From Luteolibacter luteus (GTDB lineage: Bacteria; Verrucomicrobiota; Verrucomicrobiia; Verrucomicrobiales; Akkermansiaceae): a DNA stretch of 64,000 nt. The stretch is taken from contig NZ_CP051774.1 in assembly GCF_012913485.1 (NCBI RefSeq), forward strand, positions 3,782,001 through 3,846,000, given 5' to 3'. Positions within the stretch are counted from its first letter, which is position 1. Each line of letters opens with the position of its first letter. The translations under genes were made by a program, and so were the position numbers. Positions 16,688 to 29,789 of the stretch are shown piece after piece. Under the pieces are notes generated by a model, which was not told where the DNA came from, did no database searches, and saw nothing but the letters and a program-made list of their open reading frames with translations.

Positions 16688-18297
16688 AGAGCCGCGCGAG
16701 ATTTCCCCTGATGGCGAAGATGCTTGTTTGGCTTCTCGTCCACCTCGGCGTGCTCGCGGCGGTCTTCGCGCTCTTCGTTGCCTGGCAATTGCGGCTCGGG
16801 TTGGACTCGCTGCTCAGCGGTGCGGCTGGTGAGCGCCTGAAAATCGCCGGGGATGAACTCGCCACGGAATTGCGAGCCTCGCAGCGGAAAGAATGGCCTG
16901 AGATTCTCAGGCAGCATGAGCAGGCTCTGGGCATCCAGCTCTTCCTGCAGCTCGGTCCGGATCAATGGATCGGCCCGCGCCCGGAAGCGGTACCGGAGAA
17001 TGTGGAACGGCGGATCAAGGAATTCCGCCGGCCCCAAGGGGACGCCAGGCCACCCCGTGGCTTTGGCGGGCGTGGTCCCGAGGGGCGCCGCGGCCCGCCG
17101 CCAGAGGGGCCTCCCGATGACTTTGCGGAAGGCCCGCCTCCCGGGGGCGGACCTCCAGGCATGCGCGGCTTTCCACCGCCTCGTGAAGGCCCCGGGGAAG
17201 AAGATGGTCGTCCCCGGATGGCAGATCGCATGGCCAAGCCCCAGGTGCGTCCCGATTTCCTGATCCGGGGCAAGGGCGGGAATGGCTACTGGGCCGGCAT
17301 CGATCTTCCTCTTTTCGACCCTCCTCAAGAAGTCCCGCTGCATGCGCTTCTCATCCTGCGCTCGGCCGACCTCTCCGGAAACGGCCTCTTCTTTGATTTG
17401 AAGCCATGGGGTGTCGGTGCCTTGGTCGTACTCGGCTTGAGCCTCCTGCTGTGGGCTCCCTTCATCATTGGGATCACCCGCTACGTCTCGCGGCTTTCCA
17501 GGGCCACGGAAGCGATTGCGGACGGCAGATTCGAAGCGCGCGTCGGCGTTGAGCGCTCGGACGAATTGGGAAGCCTCGGCGCATCGATTGAATCGATGGC
17601 ATCACGGCTTGATCGGCTTGTGCGTGGCCAGAAGCGCTTTCTCGGAGATGTGGCTCATGAGCTGTGCTCGCCGCTCGCACGTATCCGCACGGGGCTTGGC
17701 GTCATGGAGTATGGACTCTCCTCGGAACAACAGACGCGGCTCGAATCCATCGAGGAGGATGTGAGCGAGCTGTCGCGGCTGGTTTCGGAAGTACTCGCGT
17801 TCACAAAGGCGAGCACCGCGCCTGGTTCGGTCCGCCTCGAGAACGTGGAGATCCTGCCCATCGTGCAGCTCGCGCTCTCCCGGGAGTGTGCCGGCCAGCA
17901 TTCGGAGATCCGCATCGCGCCGGCCCTTGCCGTGACAGCGGATCGGAATCTCTTCGCGCGTGCCGTGGCGAATGTTCTTCGAAACGCCCGCAATCACGGC
18001 GGTGATGATTGCTTGGTGAAGATCGCCGCGGCTCCGCATGGCGATGCAGTGGAATTGGTGATCGCGGATAATGGACCCGGAGTGGACTCCGCCGATCTGC
18101 CGCGCCTGTTTGAGCCCTTCTACCGGCCGGATGCAGCGCGGACCCGTGAAGCGGGAGGATCCGGGCTTGGCTTGGCCATTGTACGCGCAGGCGTGGAGGC
18201 ATGTGGCGGGACCGTGCGTGCCGAGCCGGCAGCACCGCACGGGTTGGCAGTGATCTTCCGCCTTCCGGTGGCGAAGTACGATAAATCTAGTAATTGA
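16684..18297 (+). CDS. CpxA-like sensor histidine kinase with Pro/Gly-rich sensor loop
   Basis: A 537-residue inner-membrane kinase. TM1 spans about 12-34 and TM2 about 243-265, framing a periplasmic loop of some 200 residues. Residues 117-190 of that loop are almost entirely Pro, Gly, Arg and acidic residues. HAMP (266-315) and the H-box VAHELCSPLAR with His325 follow. The ATPase domain carries NVLRNARNHGG (N box), DNGPGVD (G1) and GGSGLGLAIV (G2). It is coupled to the preceding response regulator. The sensor loop shares its unusual Pro-rich composition with the linker of the divergent EF-hand protein. Confidence 0.88.
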   Translation: MKSRARFPLMAKMLVWLLVHLGVLAAVFALFVAWQLRLGLDSLLSGAAGERLKIAGDELATELRASQRKEWPEILRQHEQALGIQLFLQLGPDQWIGPRPEAVPENVERRIKEFRRPQGDARPPRGFGGRGPEGRRGPPPEGPPDDFAEGPPPGGGPPGMRGFPPPREGPGEEDGRPRMADRMAKPQVRPDFLIRGKGGNGYWAGIDLPLFDPPQEVPLHALLILRSADLSGNGLFFDLKPWGVGALVVLGLSLLLWAPFIIGITRYVSRLSRATEAIADGRFEARVGVERSDELGSLGASIESMASRLDRLVRGQKRFLGDVAHELCSPLARIRTGLGVMEYGLSSEQQTRLESIEEDVSELSRLVSEVLAFTKASTAPGSVRLENVEILPIVQLALSRECAGQHSEIRIAPALAVTADRNLFARAVANVLRNARNHGGDDCLVKIAAAPHGDAVELVIADNGPGVDSADLPRLFEPFYRPDAARTREAGGSGLGLAIVRAGVEACGGTVRAEPAAPHGLAVIFRLPVAKYDKSSN

Positions 18298-18860
18298 CCC
18301 GATGCCGGCGCCCGCAGCCCGGATGTCCCAGCCATCGCTGCAGTTTCCTCTGCGCCCTCATTCGAGGGGAGAATCTCCTTAGATCGGCCGCAGTCCTCCT
18401 CAAGCGGGGAGCCAGCTCCTAGGGACAGATCCAGAAGGAGGACCCCGAGACCTCCATAGACGCCTTCGGAGGGCCGGAACGGGGCTCACCGACCCCTTTG
18501 GAGGGCCCGGAAAGTGTCCCGCCGCCCGACTGGGGACCTCAGGAACCCGCACGGAATGAAGTCTGAACTTGCGGAATCACTGGGAATTCAATAGGTTAAG
18601 GCAGCGGATCTTCTTCCGATCTCGTCACCAAAAGTGCCGTTGCGCGTCCGTAAAGGTGTGCAATCTATTGATCCGTAATAAAGAACACATAGCCCCAAGC
18701 GGCATTTCAGCCCCGTTTTTGACGTCCTTCTGCATCCGAGCACGTGGAGGGAGCGGCGAAGTCGCCCCGGAGCTCAAAAAACTTCAAGAGTATCATTGTT
18801 GAAAACCAATGACTTGAGTGTTTCCTCTGAAAAAACTGGAGAAAACCTTCACGAAAGAGA
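18298..18860. other. Gene-free stretch upstream of the rRNA operon
   Basis: No convincing coding region. A 77-codon open frame at 18569-18802 has no recognisable domain and a biased Arg/Cys/His composition. Around 18450-18495 short inverted segments (CCTCC ... GGAGG) could form a weak hairpin after the kinase gene. The 50 bases before 18861 are A-rich (GAAAAAACTGGAGAAAACC), consistent with an upstream activating (UP-type) region for the rRNA promoter. Confidence 0.5.
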
Positions 18861-18890
18861 TTGACCCGCGGGGCCGGTTCAGACTAGGGT
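18861..18890 (+). promoter_or_regulatory. rRNA operon promoter
   Basis: TTGACC (18861-18866) and TAGGGT (18885-18890) are separated by 18 bases. An A-rich upstream region and a GC-rich discriminator (CTCCCCGTCGCCG) follow the layout of growth-regulated rRNA promoters. Transcription should begin near 18897, about 300 bases before the 16S 5' end. Confidence 0.6.
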
Positions 18891-18928
18891 CTCCCCGTCG
18901 CCGCAACGCTAGCGACGCGAGAGACGAA

Positions 18929-18966
18929 GGTCGATCGCGACTCCTCGAGAGTCCGATCGGCTTTTT
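18929..18966 (+). terminator. Terminator-like hairpin in the rRNA leader
   Basis: Arms GGTCGATCG (18929-18937) and CGATCGGCT (18954-18962) pair with two wobble pairs. They continue after one bulged C into GACTC (18939-18943) and GAGTC (18949-18953). A run of five T (18962-18966) follows immediately. It lies about 70 bases after the expected start of transcription. It could act as an attenuator or mark a small leader RNA. Confidence 0.55.
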
Positions 18967-18983
18967 AGTCCCCTCGAACGAAG

Positions 18984-18994
18984 GATCTTTCACA
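18984..18994 (+). promoter_or_regulatory. boxA-like antitermination element, rRNA leader
   Basis: GATCTTTCACA matches 9 of 11 positions of the bacterial boxA core GCTCTTTAACA. It lies downstream of the promoter and before the 16S gene, as expected for NusB/S10 loading. Confidence 0.4.
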
Positions 18995-19200
18995 AGCATG
19001 GCCCGGTCTTGAAGGGTGCAAGTTGTTCACGGCGAAGGTTGTAAACAGATGGCATGCCAAAAATGACCGGGTGAAGAGGAAAAGGCTAAATTGTGTGCTG
19101 CGTGCATGAGAGTGCGCGCGGTGTTTTGAGGGAAGCCGCAAGGCGGAACTTGAAACGGTCAATTTGACGATGGTCCGCAAGGACTCATCGCATACGTTTT

Positions 19201-20720
<1,520 letters not shown>

Positions 20721-20906
20721 TGGAGCAGTCACAAACCTTCTCAAGGTCCCTGTGACAGGTCGAGACCCTGCCTCATCTGTAAAAAGATGAAGGGGTTGTG
20801 GATCAGATGAAGAATCCCACACCAAAATATTAATTCCCGCGCGGATTTGAAGCCCGCAGCACACGATTTAGCTTTCGTCCTCTTCTTCTTCAAAAGTTCC
20901 CCGTGA

Positions 20907-20982
20907 GGGGGTATAGCTCAGTTGGTAGAGCGCCAGCTTTGCAAGCTGGATGTCCGGGGTTCGAATCCCCGTGCCTCCACCA
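20907..20982 (+). tRNA. tRNA-Ala (TGC)
   Basis: A full cloverleaf of 76 bases with encoded CCA. The acceptor stem is GGGGGTA/TGCCTCC (one G-T and one T-G pair). The anticodon stem CCAGC/GCTGG holds TGC, and the T arm is CCGGGGTTCGAATCCCCG. It lies in the 16S-23S spacer, 189 bases after 16S. Confidence 0.97.
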
Positions 20983-21011
20983 ACTTCCAAAAGCTGCGCC
21001 TCTTGAATAAA

Positions 21012-21088
21012 GGGCCTGTAGCTCAGTTGGTTAGAGCACCGCCTTGATAAGGCGGGGGTCATAGGTTCGAGTCCTATCAGGCCCACCA
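21012..21088 (+). tRNA. tRNA-Ile (GAT)
   Basis: A full cloverleaf of 77 bases with encoded CCA. The acceptor stem is GGGCCTG/CAGGCCC, the anticodon stem CCGCC/GGCGG holds GAT, and the T arm is ATAGGTTCGAGTCCTAT. It follows tRNA-Ala by 29 bases. The Ala-then-Ile order is the reverse of the common Ile-Ala order in bacterial rRNA spacers. Confidence 0.97.
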
Positions 21089-21140
21089 TTCGCGAGTGAA
21101 CTTGGAAAAGAACATGAATAACAACTTGTGAGAGCATTGC

Positions 21141-21152
21141 CGCTCTTTGACA
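21141..21152 (+). promoter_or_regulatory. boxA antitermination element in the 16S-23S spacer
   Basis: CGCTCTTTGACA matches the boxA core GCTCTTTAACA with one mismatch. It partly overlaps a small hairpin AGAGC...GCTCT (21132-21146), comparable to a boxB stem. Its position, about 180 bases before 23S, matches spacer boxA sites of other bacteria. Confidence 0.6.
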
Positions 21153-21333
21153 TCCGCATGGAGAAATAAAGTTTTTTAAGACTGCAAAAAATCAATTGTT
21201 CACATGAGCCATTATTTGCGCGGTCCTTGGATATACAAATGATTTGCCGGATTGACTCAGTCCGGCGCGGCGCAAACCGCAGCTGCTTTACGGCAAAGCT
21301 GAAGGTGCGTCGCAAGAACGCTGATTTCGATAT

Positions 21334-24172
<2,839 letters not shown>

Positions 24173-24341
24173 GTTCGGAATCGCTTGTTCAACCAAGTGA
24201 TCGCGACCGGCTCAAAGTGGACGAATTGAGGTCATTGAAAAACTTGAAACTCTCCGTGCGGATGTCAGGGAGCGGCATGCGACTGGCAGCTCAGACAACC
24301 AGAGTCCCGGCCCTGATCGATGAGATCGACAACAGGGCCGC

Positions 24342-24461
24342 CCTCTGGTGGCCAGAGCGCGGTGGAACCACCCGGTCCCATTCCGAACCCGGAAGTGAAA
24401 CGCTGCAGCGCCGATGGTATTGGGACGATAGGTCCTGTGAGAGTAGGTCGTCGCCAGGTAT
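24342..24461 (+). rRNA. 5S ribosomal RNA
   Basis: About 120 bases, with the conserved core AGCGCGGTGGAACCACCCGG, CCGAACCCGGAAGTGAAACG and GAGAGTAGGTCGTCGCCAGG. The ends are set by the terminal pairing of CTCTGGTGGC with GTCGCCAGGT and are approximate. A precursor hairpin GGCCCTG...CAGGGCC (about 24309-24339) precedes it and may guide processing. Confidence 0.95.
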
Positions 24462-24463
24462 TT

Positions 24464-24504
24464 GCCCGGCATCTTCAGAAATGAAGGTGCCGGGCTCTTT
24501 TTTT
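24464..24504 (+). terminator. Intrinsic terminator of the rRNA operon
   Basis: A long hairpin with arms GCCCGGCATCTTCA and TGAAGGTGCCGGGC around a short AGAAA-type loop is followed by TCTTTTTTT, immediately after 5S. Confidence 0.92.
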
Positions 24505-24816
24505 GCCCGCGAGGAGCCAGCAGGGGATGCGATGCGGTGGCGAATTGCTGGATCGACCGGATATCCCTTCGAGATCGATTGTCACCCGGAACCTTGATTG
24601 GATCGAGGGTGTCGGCTTCGCCCCAAGTCCGGGTTACGGAGGCTGAGACCCCTCCGGGATCGGGGCAGCGGGAATGCCTTCTTGGTGCCCGCGCATTGAA
24701 TATGCGTGGGGCCTCTCGAGTGGCTTGGGGGCATCTGTCAGAGATGCCCGCGAGTTCCGTAGACCTACCCGCAGAGGTGGCTGCCAGGAACCGTGTTGTG
24801 AGGAGAGTCTAGCTCG
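24505..24816. other. Gene-free stretch downstream of the rRNA operon
   Basis: No coding region is supported. One 8-base-pair hairpin (GGGCATCT 24729-24736, AGATGCCC 24742-24749) is present without a T-tract. Nothing else was recognised. Confidence 0.5.
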
Positions 24817-25788
24817 CTACGCGGATAGTAATCTATCCACCTGCTTAGTCACTCGGGGCATGGGATCGCGCTTTGCGTATTCCCGAAGCACGTGGATGAA
24901 GTGCTCTCGGCTGGGAGCGAGAAGGAGTTCTGGCGCAATTTCCTGAAGCAGGGGACTTGCCGGATTGGCAATCACTTGAAGGGCGTCGAGGGCGACGAGT
25001 GAAAGCGGTCGGCCGGAGCTAAGCCAGGACTCGACGCGGGGCCAATCCAGCTTCGAAGCCGCGGCGATCTGTCCCCAGTGATCTGAATGCGGTGAAAAGT
25101 AGTTTTCTTCGATCCAATCCAAGATCTTTGGATTTTGAAAATGGATCAGAACTGAAATTGATTTCGCCCGCTCCGCGTCCGGCATTGCAGCCAAGGATTT
25201 GGTGGTGCGTTCAAATGCATCCGTGAAGGGCATGCAGGCTGCGCTTGCCGCGACGAGACTATGAAGTCCCAAGCCTTCAACTTGCCACGATTCCCGCACG
25301 AAATCCCCCGCGTTCCCTTTGACGCAGAAGGTCATCACGTCCAGGCAGGTCTCACGTACGGCCCGGCTCACAGGAGCTTGGGTGTGACGTCTCACCTCCT
25401 CCAGAATCTTGTCCGGAGGATGCGTGCGCCACGCTTTCTGGAGCTTGGCATCGAAGTCCCAGCGAGTCACCGAATATTCCAGAAGCCGCCTGGGATCTCC
25501 GGCGACATCTTTCAAGTGCGGTACCGGCAGATCCGAGGCGTCCTCGACCTCGGTCATCGGTTGGAGAGCTTCTCCATCCTCCTCATAAAAATCGTCGTGG
25601 ATGAGGTAGCCAGTCCAGCCGTGACGCTTTGCCAAGTTGTACCACTCCAGTGGCCGCAGGCTCCGCGCGATCAAACGATCTTTGCACGACCCGCAAAGCA
25701 GGTAGGGCAGATCCGTTCCGGCGTCGTGGTATTCCAGCTGAGCGAGCGCGCTTTCACAGCTCTCACAAAACGTTGGTGCAGCAGGCAT
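24817..25788 (-). CDS. Hypothetical protein with N-terminal zinc-ribbon-like motif
   Basis: A 323-residue soluble protein without a signal peptide. The N-terminus carries two CxxC pairs (CESC at 8-11 and CGSC at about 32-35), spaced like a small zinc ribbon. The motif LEWYNLAKRHGWTGYLIHDDFYEEDGEAL follows. The remainder is predicted helical, with repeat-like stretches rich in Ala, Leu and Trp that could be HEAT-like. It is transcribed in the same direction as ftsK, 34 bases behind it, so it may be read from the ftsK transcript. I recognise no named family. Confidence 0.6.
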   Translation of the reverse strand: MPAAPTFCESCESALAQLEYHDAGTDLPYLLCGSCKDRLIARSLRPLEWYNLAKRHGWTGYLIHDDFYEEDGEALQPMTEVEDASDLPVPHLKDVAGDPRRLLEYSVTRWDFDAKLQKAWRTHPPDKILEEVRRHTQAPVSRAVRETCLDVMTFCVKGNAGDFVRESWQVEGLGLHSLVAASAACMPFTDAFERTTKSLAAMPDAERAKSISVLIHFQNPKILDWIEENYFSPHSDHWGQIAAASKLDWPRVESWLSSGRPLSLVALDALQVIANPASPLLQEIAPELLLAPSREHFIHVLREYAKRDPMPRVTKQVDRLLSA

Positions 25789-25822
25789 CGTCTGGATAAT
25801 TGGAGATGAATCGCCCCACGTA

Positions 25823-28279
25823 TTACTTCAGATAGACCTCGCGCGGCTTTGCTCCGTCGCCAGGTCCCACCACACCGCGAGCTTCGAGAATATCCACCAT
25901 GCGGGCGGCCCGGGTGTAGCCCAGACGCAGGCGCCGCTGCAGGAGGGAAGTGCTGCACTTCTGTTCCTGTCGCGCCACCTCGATGCACTTCATGATCAGC
26001 TCCTCGTCGGCAGGCGAGATGTCATCTTCATCCTCGCCGTCATCCCCGCCGCTATCGATGGAACGCTGGATGTCCGTTTCGAAGTTCGGTTCCGCCTGAG
26101 CCGCGCAGTGGTCGACAAGGCGTTCCACTTCTTCATCCGAAACGAAAGCACCTTGCGAGCGCTCCAGCTTTGCGGAACCCGGAGGCAGGTAAAGCATATC
26201 GCCCTTACCCACGAGCTTCTCGGCCCCCTTGGTGTCGAGGATCACGCGCGAATCAAGCTGCGAGGAGACCTGGAAGGCGATGCGGCAGGGGATGTTTGCC
26301 TTGATGATGCCGGTCACCACGTCGGCACGCGGCGTCTGCGTGGCGATGATCAAATGGATACCCGCGGCACGAGCCTTCTGCGCGATACGTGCGATGCACA
26401 TTTCCACGTCCGCCGGCGCGGTCTGCATCAGGTCGGCGAGCTCGTCGATGAGCACCACGATGTAAGGATAACGATCCGGGATCTTCTCTTCCTCGATCGG
26501 CAGCTCGTCTTCTTCCGCCTCCGGGCCCAGCTCGCCGGACTCCAGCGCGGCAGCGATCGATTCGATGGATTCCATGTCCACTTCCTCGTCGGCATTCCAT
26601 GGCGGAGTGTCGTCCTTTGCTTCCTCGGCCGCAGCTTCGGTTTTCTCCGGGCGCACCCGGTGATTGAAGGCATCGAAGTTCCGCACGCCGGTTTTCGCGA
26701 AGACCCGGTAGCGTTTCTCCATCTCGTTTACCACCCACTTCAGCGCGGCGACCACCTTCTTCGGATCGGTCACCACCGGCACGACAAGGTGGGGCAGCTT
26801 GTTGTACATCTGCATTTCCACCACCTTCGGGTCGACCATGATGAAGCGCAGCTCATCAGGCCCGAACTTGAAGAGCATCGAGGCAATGATCGAATTGATG
26901 CAGACCGATTTGCCCGAGCCAGTGGCGCCGGCCACCAGCAGGTGAGGCATTGCGGCGAGGTCGCCGATAACGGTCTTGCCGTACACATCTTTGCCCAGCG
27001 CGAGCGGGATCTTCTTCTTCGCCGAGCGGAATTCCGGATCCTGTAGCAGCTCGCGCAGCGGCACCGATACCTTCTGCGAGTTTGCGAGCTCGATGCCCAC
27101 GGTGTCCTTGCCCGGAATCGGTGCGAGGATGTTGATCCGCTCCGCACAGGTCGCGCGGGCAATGTCTGCTTCCAGCTGGGAAATGCGGGACACGCGCAAA
27201 CCGGTGGATGGATAGATCTCGTAGCGGGTGATCGTCGGACCGCGCGTGATGTCACCCGGCGTTACCTCGATACCGAAGGCGCGAAGCGTGTCGATGATGG
27301 TCCGTTGGGTGGCCAGCAGTTCATCACGATTGGCTTCCGGTGCCTCGGTCTCCTCGACTTCATCCAGCAGGTCAAAGCCTGGCAGCTCATAGTCCTCGAA
27401 GCCCGCCACGGAAAGGGAGAGGTGGCTCGGTGTCTTGCGCTCGAAAGGCTTGTCTCCTGGCTTCGGCGCTTCGATCCGGCGCTGGGAAGCATCGATGATC
27501 TGAGGTGCCGGCGTTTCGCGCAGTGGCAACTCCTGCTGGGCTTCCGGCTGGGTAGCGATCGGCTCGGGAGCTGGCTTCCCTGCTTCTCGCTCCTTGCGGC
27601 GGCGCTCGCGCTCCTTCTCGCGCTCATTGTTGCGGAGCTCATCCTTGCTCGCTTGCAAGGCTGCCTCCGCACGGCGTTCCCGCTGGCGGGCGATCTGATC
27701 CAAGATCAACTGATTCACCCCCTTCACGAATTTCACCGGCGGTTGCCCCGTTAGCAGGATTAAGGAAACGAGATACGCGGCTCCCAGGAAAAGCATCGAA
27801 CCGATGCGGCTGAGCAGGGGCAGGAAGAGATAATTTCCGAGAAGATGTCCGATCACCCCGCCCGCATGCCGGGAAATGTCGATGCGTTCGCCCCCATGCC
27901 ATGCGTGCATGAAAGCGGCACCGCTGAGGGTCAGGATGATGAAGCCGATCATCGTCCGTGGCCACAGGCGGCCATCGAAGACCAGCTTCACCACGCCAAA
28001 CCAGATGAGCGCGACCGGGACGATGTAGCCCGCCGCTCCAAACAGCGCTACTTGGACAAAGCCCAGCGCCACCCCGAGACCCCCGATCAGGTTGTGATTC
28101 TTTCCGCGGAAGATCTCCATCCAGTTCGCCCAGTCGGACGGCAGATCATCGGTCGAGTAGGAGACCACGGAAAGGAAGGCGAGGAGGCCGGCACAAATCA
28201 GGATGATGCCGATGACCTCATTGGACCATCGGGGTGCCTCGGACACTTCGCCGCGCTTTCGGTTATCGCTCTTTGCCAT
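25823..28279 (-). CDS. ftsK: DNA translocase FtsK/SpoIIIE
   Basis: An 818-residue membrane-anchored motor for chromosome segregation at the division septum. ATG 28279 is chosen because a good Shine-Dalgarno (GGGGGAG) precedes it; the frame stays open 16 codons upstream. Four TM helices (about 20-185) are followed by a charged linker. The alpha/beta motor has Walker A GATGSGKS (451-458) and Walker B VVLIDELADL. The gamma winged-helix domain (STSLLQRRLRLGYTRAARMVDILE) that reads orienting sequences is at the C-terminus. An acidic insert of about 58 residues (about 543-600) sits just before Walker B and looks longer than in well-known FtsK proteins. Confidence 0.95.
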   Translation of the reverse strand: MAKSDNRKRGEVSEAPRWSNEVIGIILICAGLLAFLSVVSYSTDDLPSDWANWMEIFRGKNHNLIGGLGVALGFVQVALFGAAGYIVPVALIWFGVVKLVFDGRLWPRTMIGFIILTLSGAAFMHAWHGGERIDISRHAGGVIGHLLGNYLFLPLLSRIGSMLFLGAAYLVSLILLTGQPPVKFVKGVNQLILDQIARQRERRAEAALQASKDELRNNEREKERERRRKEREAGKPAPEPIATQPEAQQELPLRETPAPQIIDASQRRIEAPKPGDKPFERKTPSHLSLSVAGFEDYELPGFDLLDEVEETEAPEANRDELLATQRTIIDTLRAFGIEVTPGDITRGPTITRYEIYPSTGLRVSRISQLEADIARATCAERINILAPIPGKDTVGIELANSQKVSVPLRELLQDPEFRSAKKKIPLALGKDVYGKTVIGDLAAMPHLLVAGATGSGKSVCINSIIASMLFKFGPDELRFIMVDPKVVEMQMYNKLPHLVVPVVTDPKKVVAALKWVVNEMEKRYRVFAKTGVRNFDAFNHRVRPEKTEAAAEEAKDDTPPWNADEEVDMESIESIAAALESGELGPEAEEDELPIEEEKIPDRYPYIVVLIDELADLMQTAPADVEMCIARIAQKARAAGIHLIIATQTPRADVVTGIIKANIPCRIAFQVSSQLDSRVILDTKGAEKLVGKGDMLYLPPGSAKLERSQGAFVSDEEVERLVDHCAAQAEPNFETDIQRSIDSGGDDGEDEDDISPADEELIMKCIEVARQEQKCSTSLLQRRLRLGYTRAARMVDILEARGVVGPGDGAKPREVYLK

Positions 28280-28448
28280 GTGGATTTCTCCCCCGGCCAG
28301 CATCCCCTCCAAGGGGCTTCCGGGCAAGATCGATTTCGGAAGCTGTAAAATACGGAAAGCCTTACTAATTCATGGTTTTCCCGATCTTGTCGAGGTTGCC
28401 ATATCTCGTGCTTTGCGATGCGGAAATCCTCGCGCATGTTCCGCCTCC

Positions 28449-29378
28449 GTGGAACCCATCGTTTTTCAGCCCCTCTACATGCAGCGCGTCTGGGGAGGAC
28501 GCGAACTCGAACAGCAGTATGGCCGGACCCTGCCCGATTCAGCTCCTTACGGGGAGTCGTGGGAAATCGTGGACCGGGAGAAGGAGCAATCGGTCGTCAA
28601 AGGAGGCCATTACGATGGGGCGACTCTTCACGAACTGTGGACGGAGCATCGCGTCGAGGTTTTCGGTGAAGGCCTTCCGAACAGCGAGCGCTTTCCCTTG
28701 CTGATCAAGGTCCTCGATGCCCGTGATGACCTCTCGATCCAAGTTCATCCCCCCGCGCACCTGGCTGCGCAACTTGCCGGGGAGCCGAAAACCGAGATGT
28801 GGTACATCGCGGACGCGGATCCGGGCGCGAAGCTCTACGTGGGTCTCAAGGAAGGCGTCAGCCGCGAGGATTTCGAGAAAGCCATCAGCAAGGGCACCTT
28901 GGAAAAAAGCGTCCATCCGATTGAGCCGGACATCGGCGAGTCGATCTTCATCCCCTCCGGCCGCCTCCACGCGATCGGTGCCGGCTTTCTCATCCATGAG
29001 ATCCAGCAAAACAGCGACACCACCTACCGGGTCTTCGACTGGAACCGCATGGGCCTCGACGGAAAGCCGCGCGAACTCCATGTGGAGGAATCCCTCGCCA
29101 GCATCGACTTCGATGACTTCGAGCCGGGCATGGACAAGCCGACAGGTCCGGTCATCGCGGAATGCGAGTACTTCCGGGTAGAAAAACTGGAGCTCTCCGA
29201 AGGCAACGCAACCAGCAACTGGAATGCCGAGCACTTCTCGATTTTCTCGGTCGCGGAAGGTGCCGTGCAGTGCGGTGGCCAGCGTTTCGGAAAAGGCGAT
29301 TTCTTCCTGCTGCCAAAGGGCGATGGCACCGTCGTCGCCCAAAAGCACTCGGTCCTGTTGCGCACCACCCTTCCGTGA
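28449..29378 (+). CDS. manA: Mannose-6-phosphate isomerase (class I)
   Basis: A 309-residue cupin-fold enzyme interconverting mannose-6-phosphate and fructose-6-phosphate, feeding GDP-mannose and cell-surface sugar synthesis. Family blocks include VWGGRELEQQYGR, PLLIKVLDARDDLSIQVHPP with the zinc-binding Gln/His, EMWYIADADPGAKLYVG, and IPSGRLHAIGAGFLIHEIQQNSDTTYRVFDW. Start is GTG at 28449 (MEPIVFQPLYMQRVWGG). The frame is open much further upstream, but that part overlaps the ftsK start region and lacks homology. It is the short bacterial type (about 310 residues), divergent from ftsK. Confidence 0.9.
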   Translation: MEPIVFQPLYMQRVWGGRELEQQYGRTLPDSAPYGESWEIVDREKEQSVVKGGHYDGATLHELWTEHRVEVFGEGLPNSERFPLLIKVLDARDDLSIQVHPPAHLAAQLAGEPKTEMWYIADADPGAKLYVGLKEGVSREDFEKAISKGTLEKSVHPIEPDIGESIFIPSGRLHAIGAGFLIHEIQQNSDTTYRVFDWNRMGLDGKPRELHVEESLASIDFDDFEPGMDKPTGPVIAECEYFRVEKLELSEGNATSNWNAEHFSIFSVAEGAVQCGGQRFGKGDFFLLPKGDGTVVAQKHSVLLRTTLP

Positions 29379-29387
29379 GGCGGCGGT

Positions 29388-29789
29388 TCAGTGCTGGGTC
29401 AGATACCAACCGATGGACTTGCCCCGTTTGTCGTAAAAGACGCGATGATGATAAACCACTGGAGCCATGAGGCTGGTCATTCCTCCGAAGGTGAAGCGAT
29501 CCACCTTCTCCACACGGTGATTTCCGGCCTCCTCCTCAAGGCTTTGCCATGAGGGGGAGTGCCACCCTTGCGCTGGCCGCTCTGCGGTTTCCCTGCCAAA
29601 GGCGGAGGTGCCATTGGCTTTGATCCCTGCAGTGATCTCGTCCGAGCTCTGCCCATCGCGGTAGAGCTTCTGTAGTTCTGGATACTTCGCGCGCTGCTCG
29701 GCCTTTGATGCGGCATATTTCGCCGGAGTCATCGGAGAACAGGCGGAGACGGCGAGGGCGATCGCCAAAGCGGGAAGCCGGGTTTTCAT
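29388..29789 (-). CDS. Small lipoprotein of unknown function
   Basis: 133 residues starting at ATG 29789: [20 protein letters not shown], a lipoprotein signal with Cys after VSA. The mature part is Lys/Glu-rich, then has a small beta-rich domain ([36 protein letters not shown]) resembling signal-fold or outer-membrane lipoprotein modules. Its start overlaps the folD stop by four bases (29786-29789), so it is co-translated with folD, which is unusual company for a metabolic enzyme. Confidence 0.6.
   Translation of the reverse strand: MKTRLPALAIALAVSACSPMTPAKYAASKAEQRAKYPELQKLYRDGQSSDEITAGIKANGTSAFGRETAERPAQGWHSPSWQSLEEEAGNHRVEKVDRFTFGGMTSLMAPVVYHHRVFYDKRGKSIGWYLTQH

Noticed and set aside
18569-18802. 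77-codon open frame before the rRNA operon
   Set aside because: No homology, no ribosome site, odd composition; it lies in the gene-free region upstream of the rRNA promoter.
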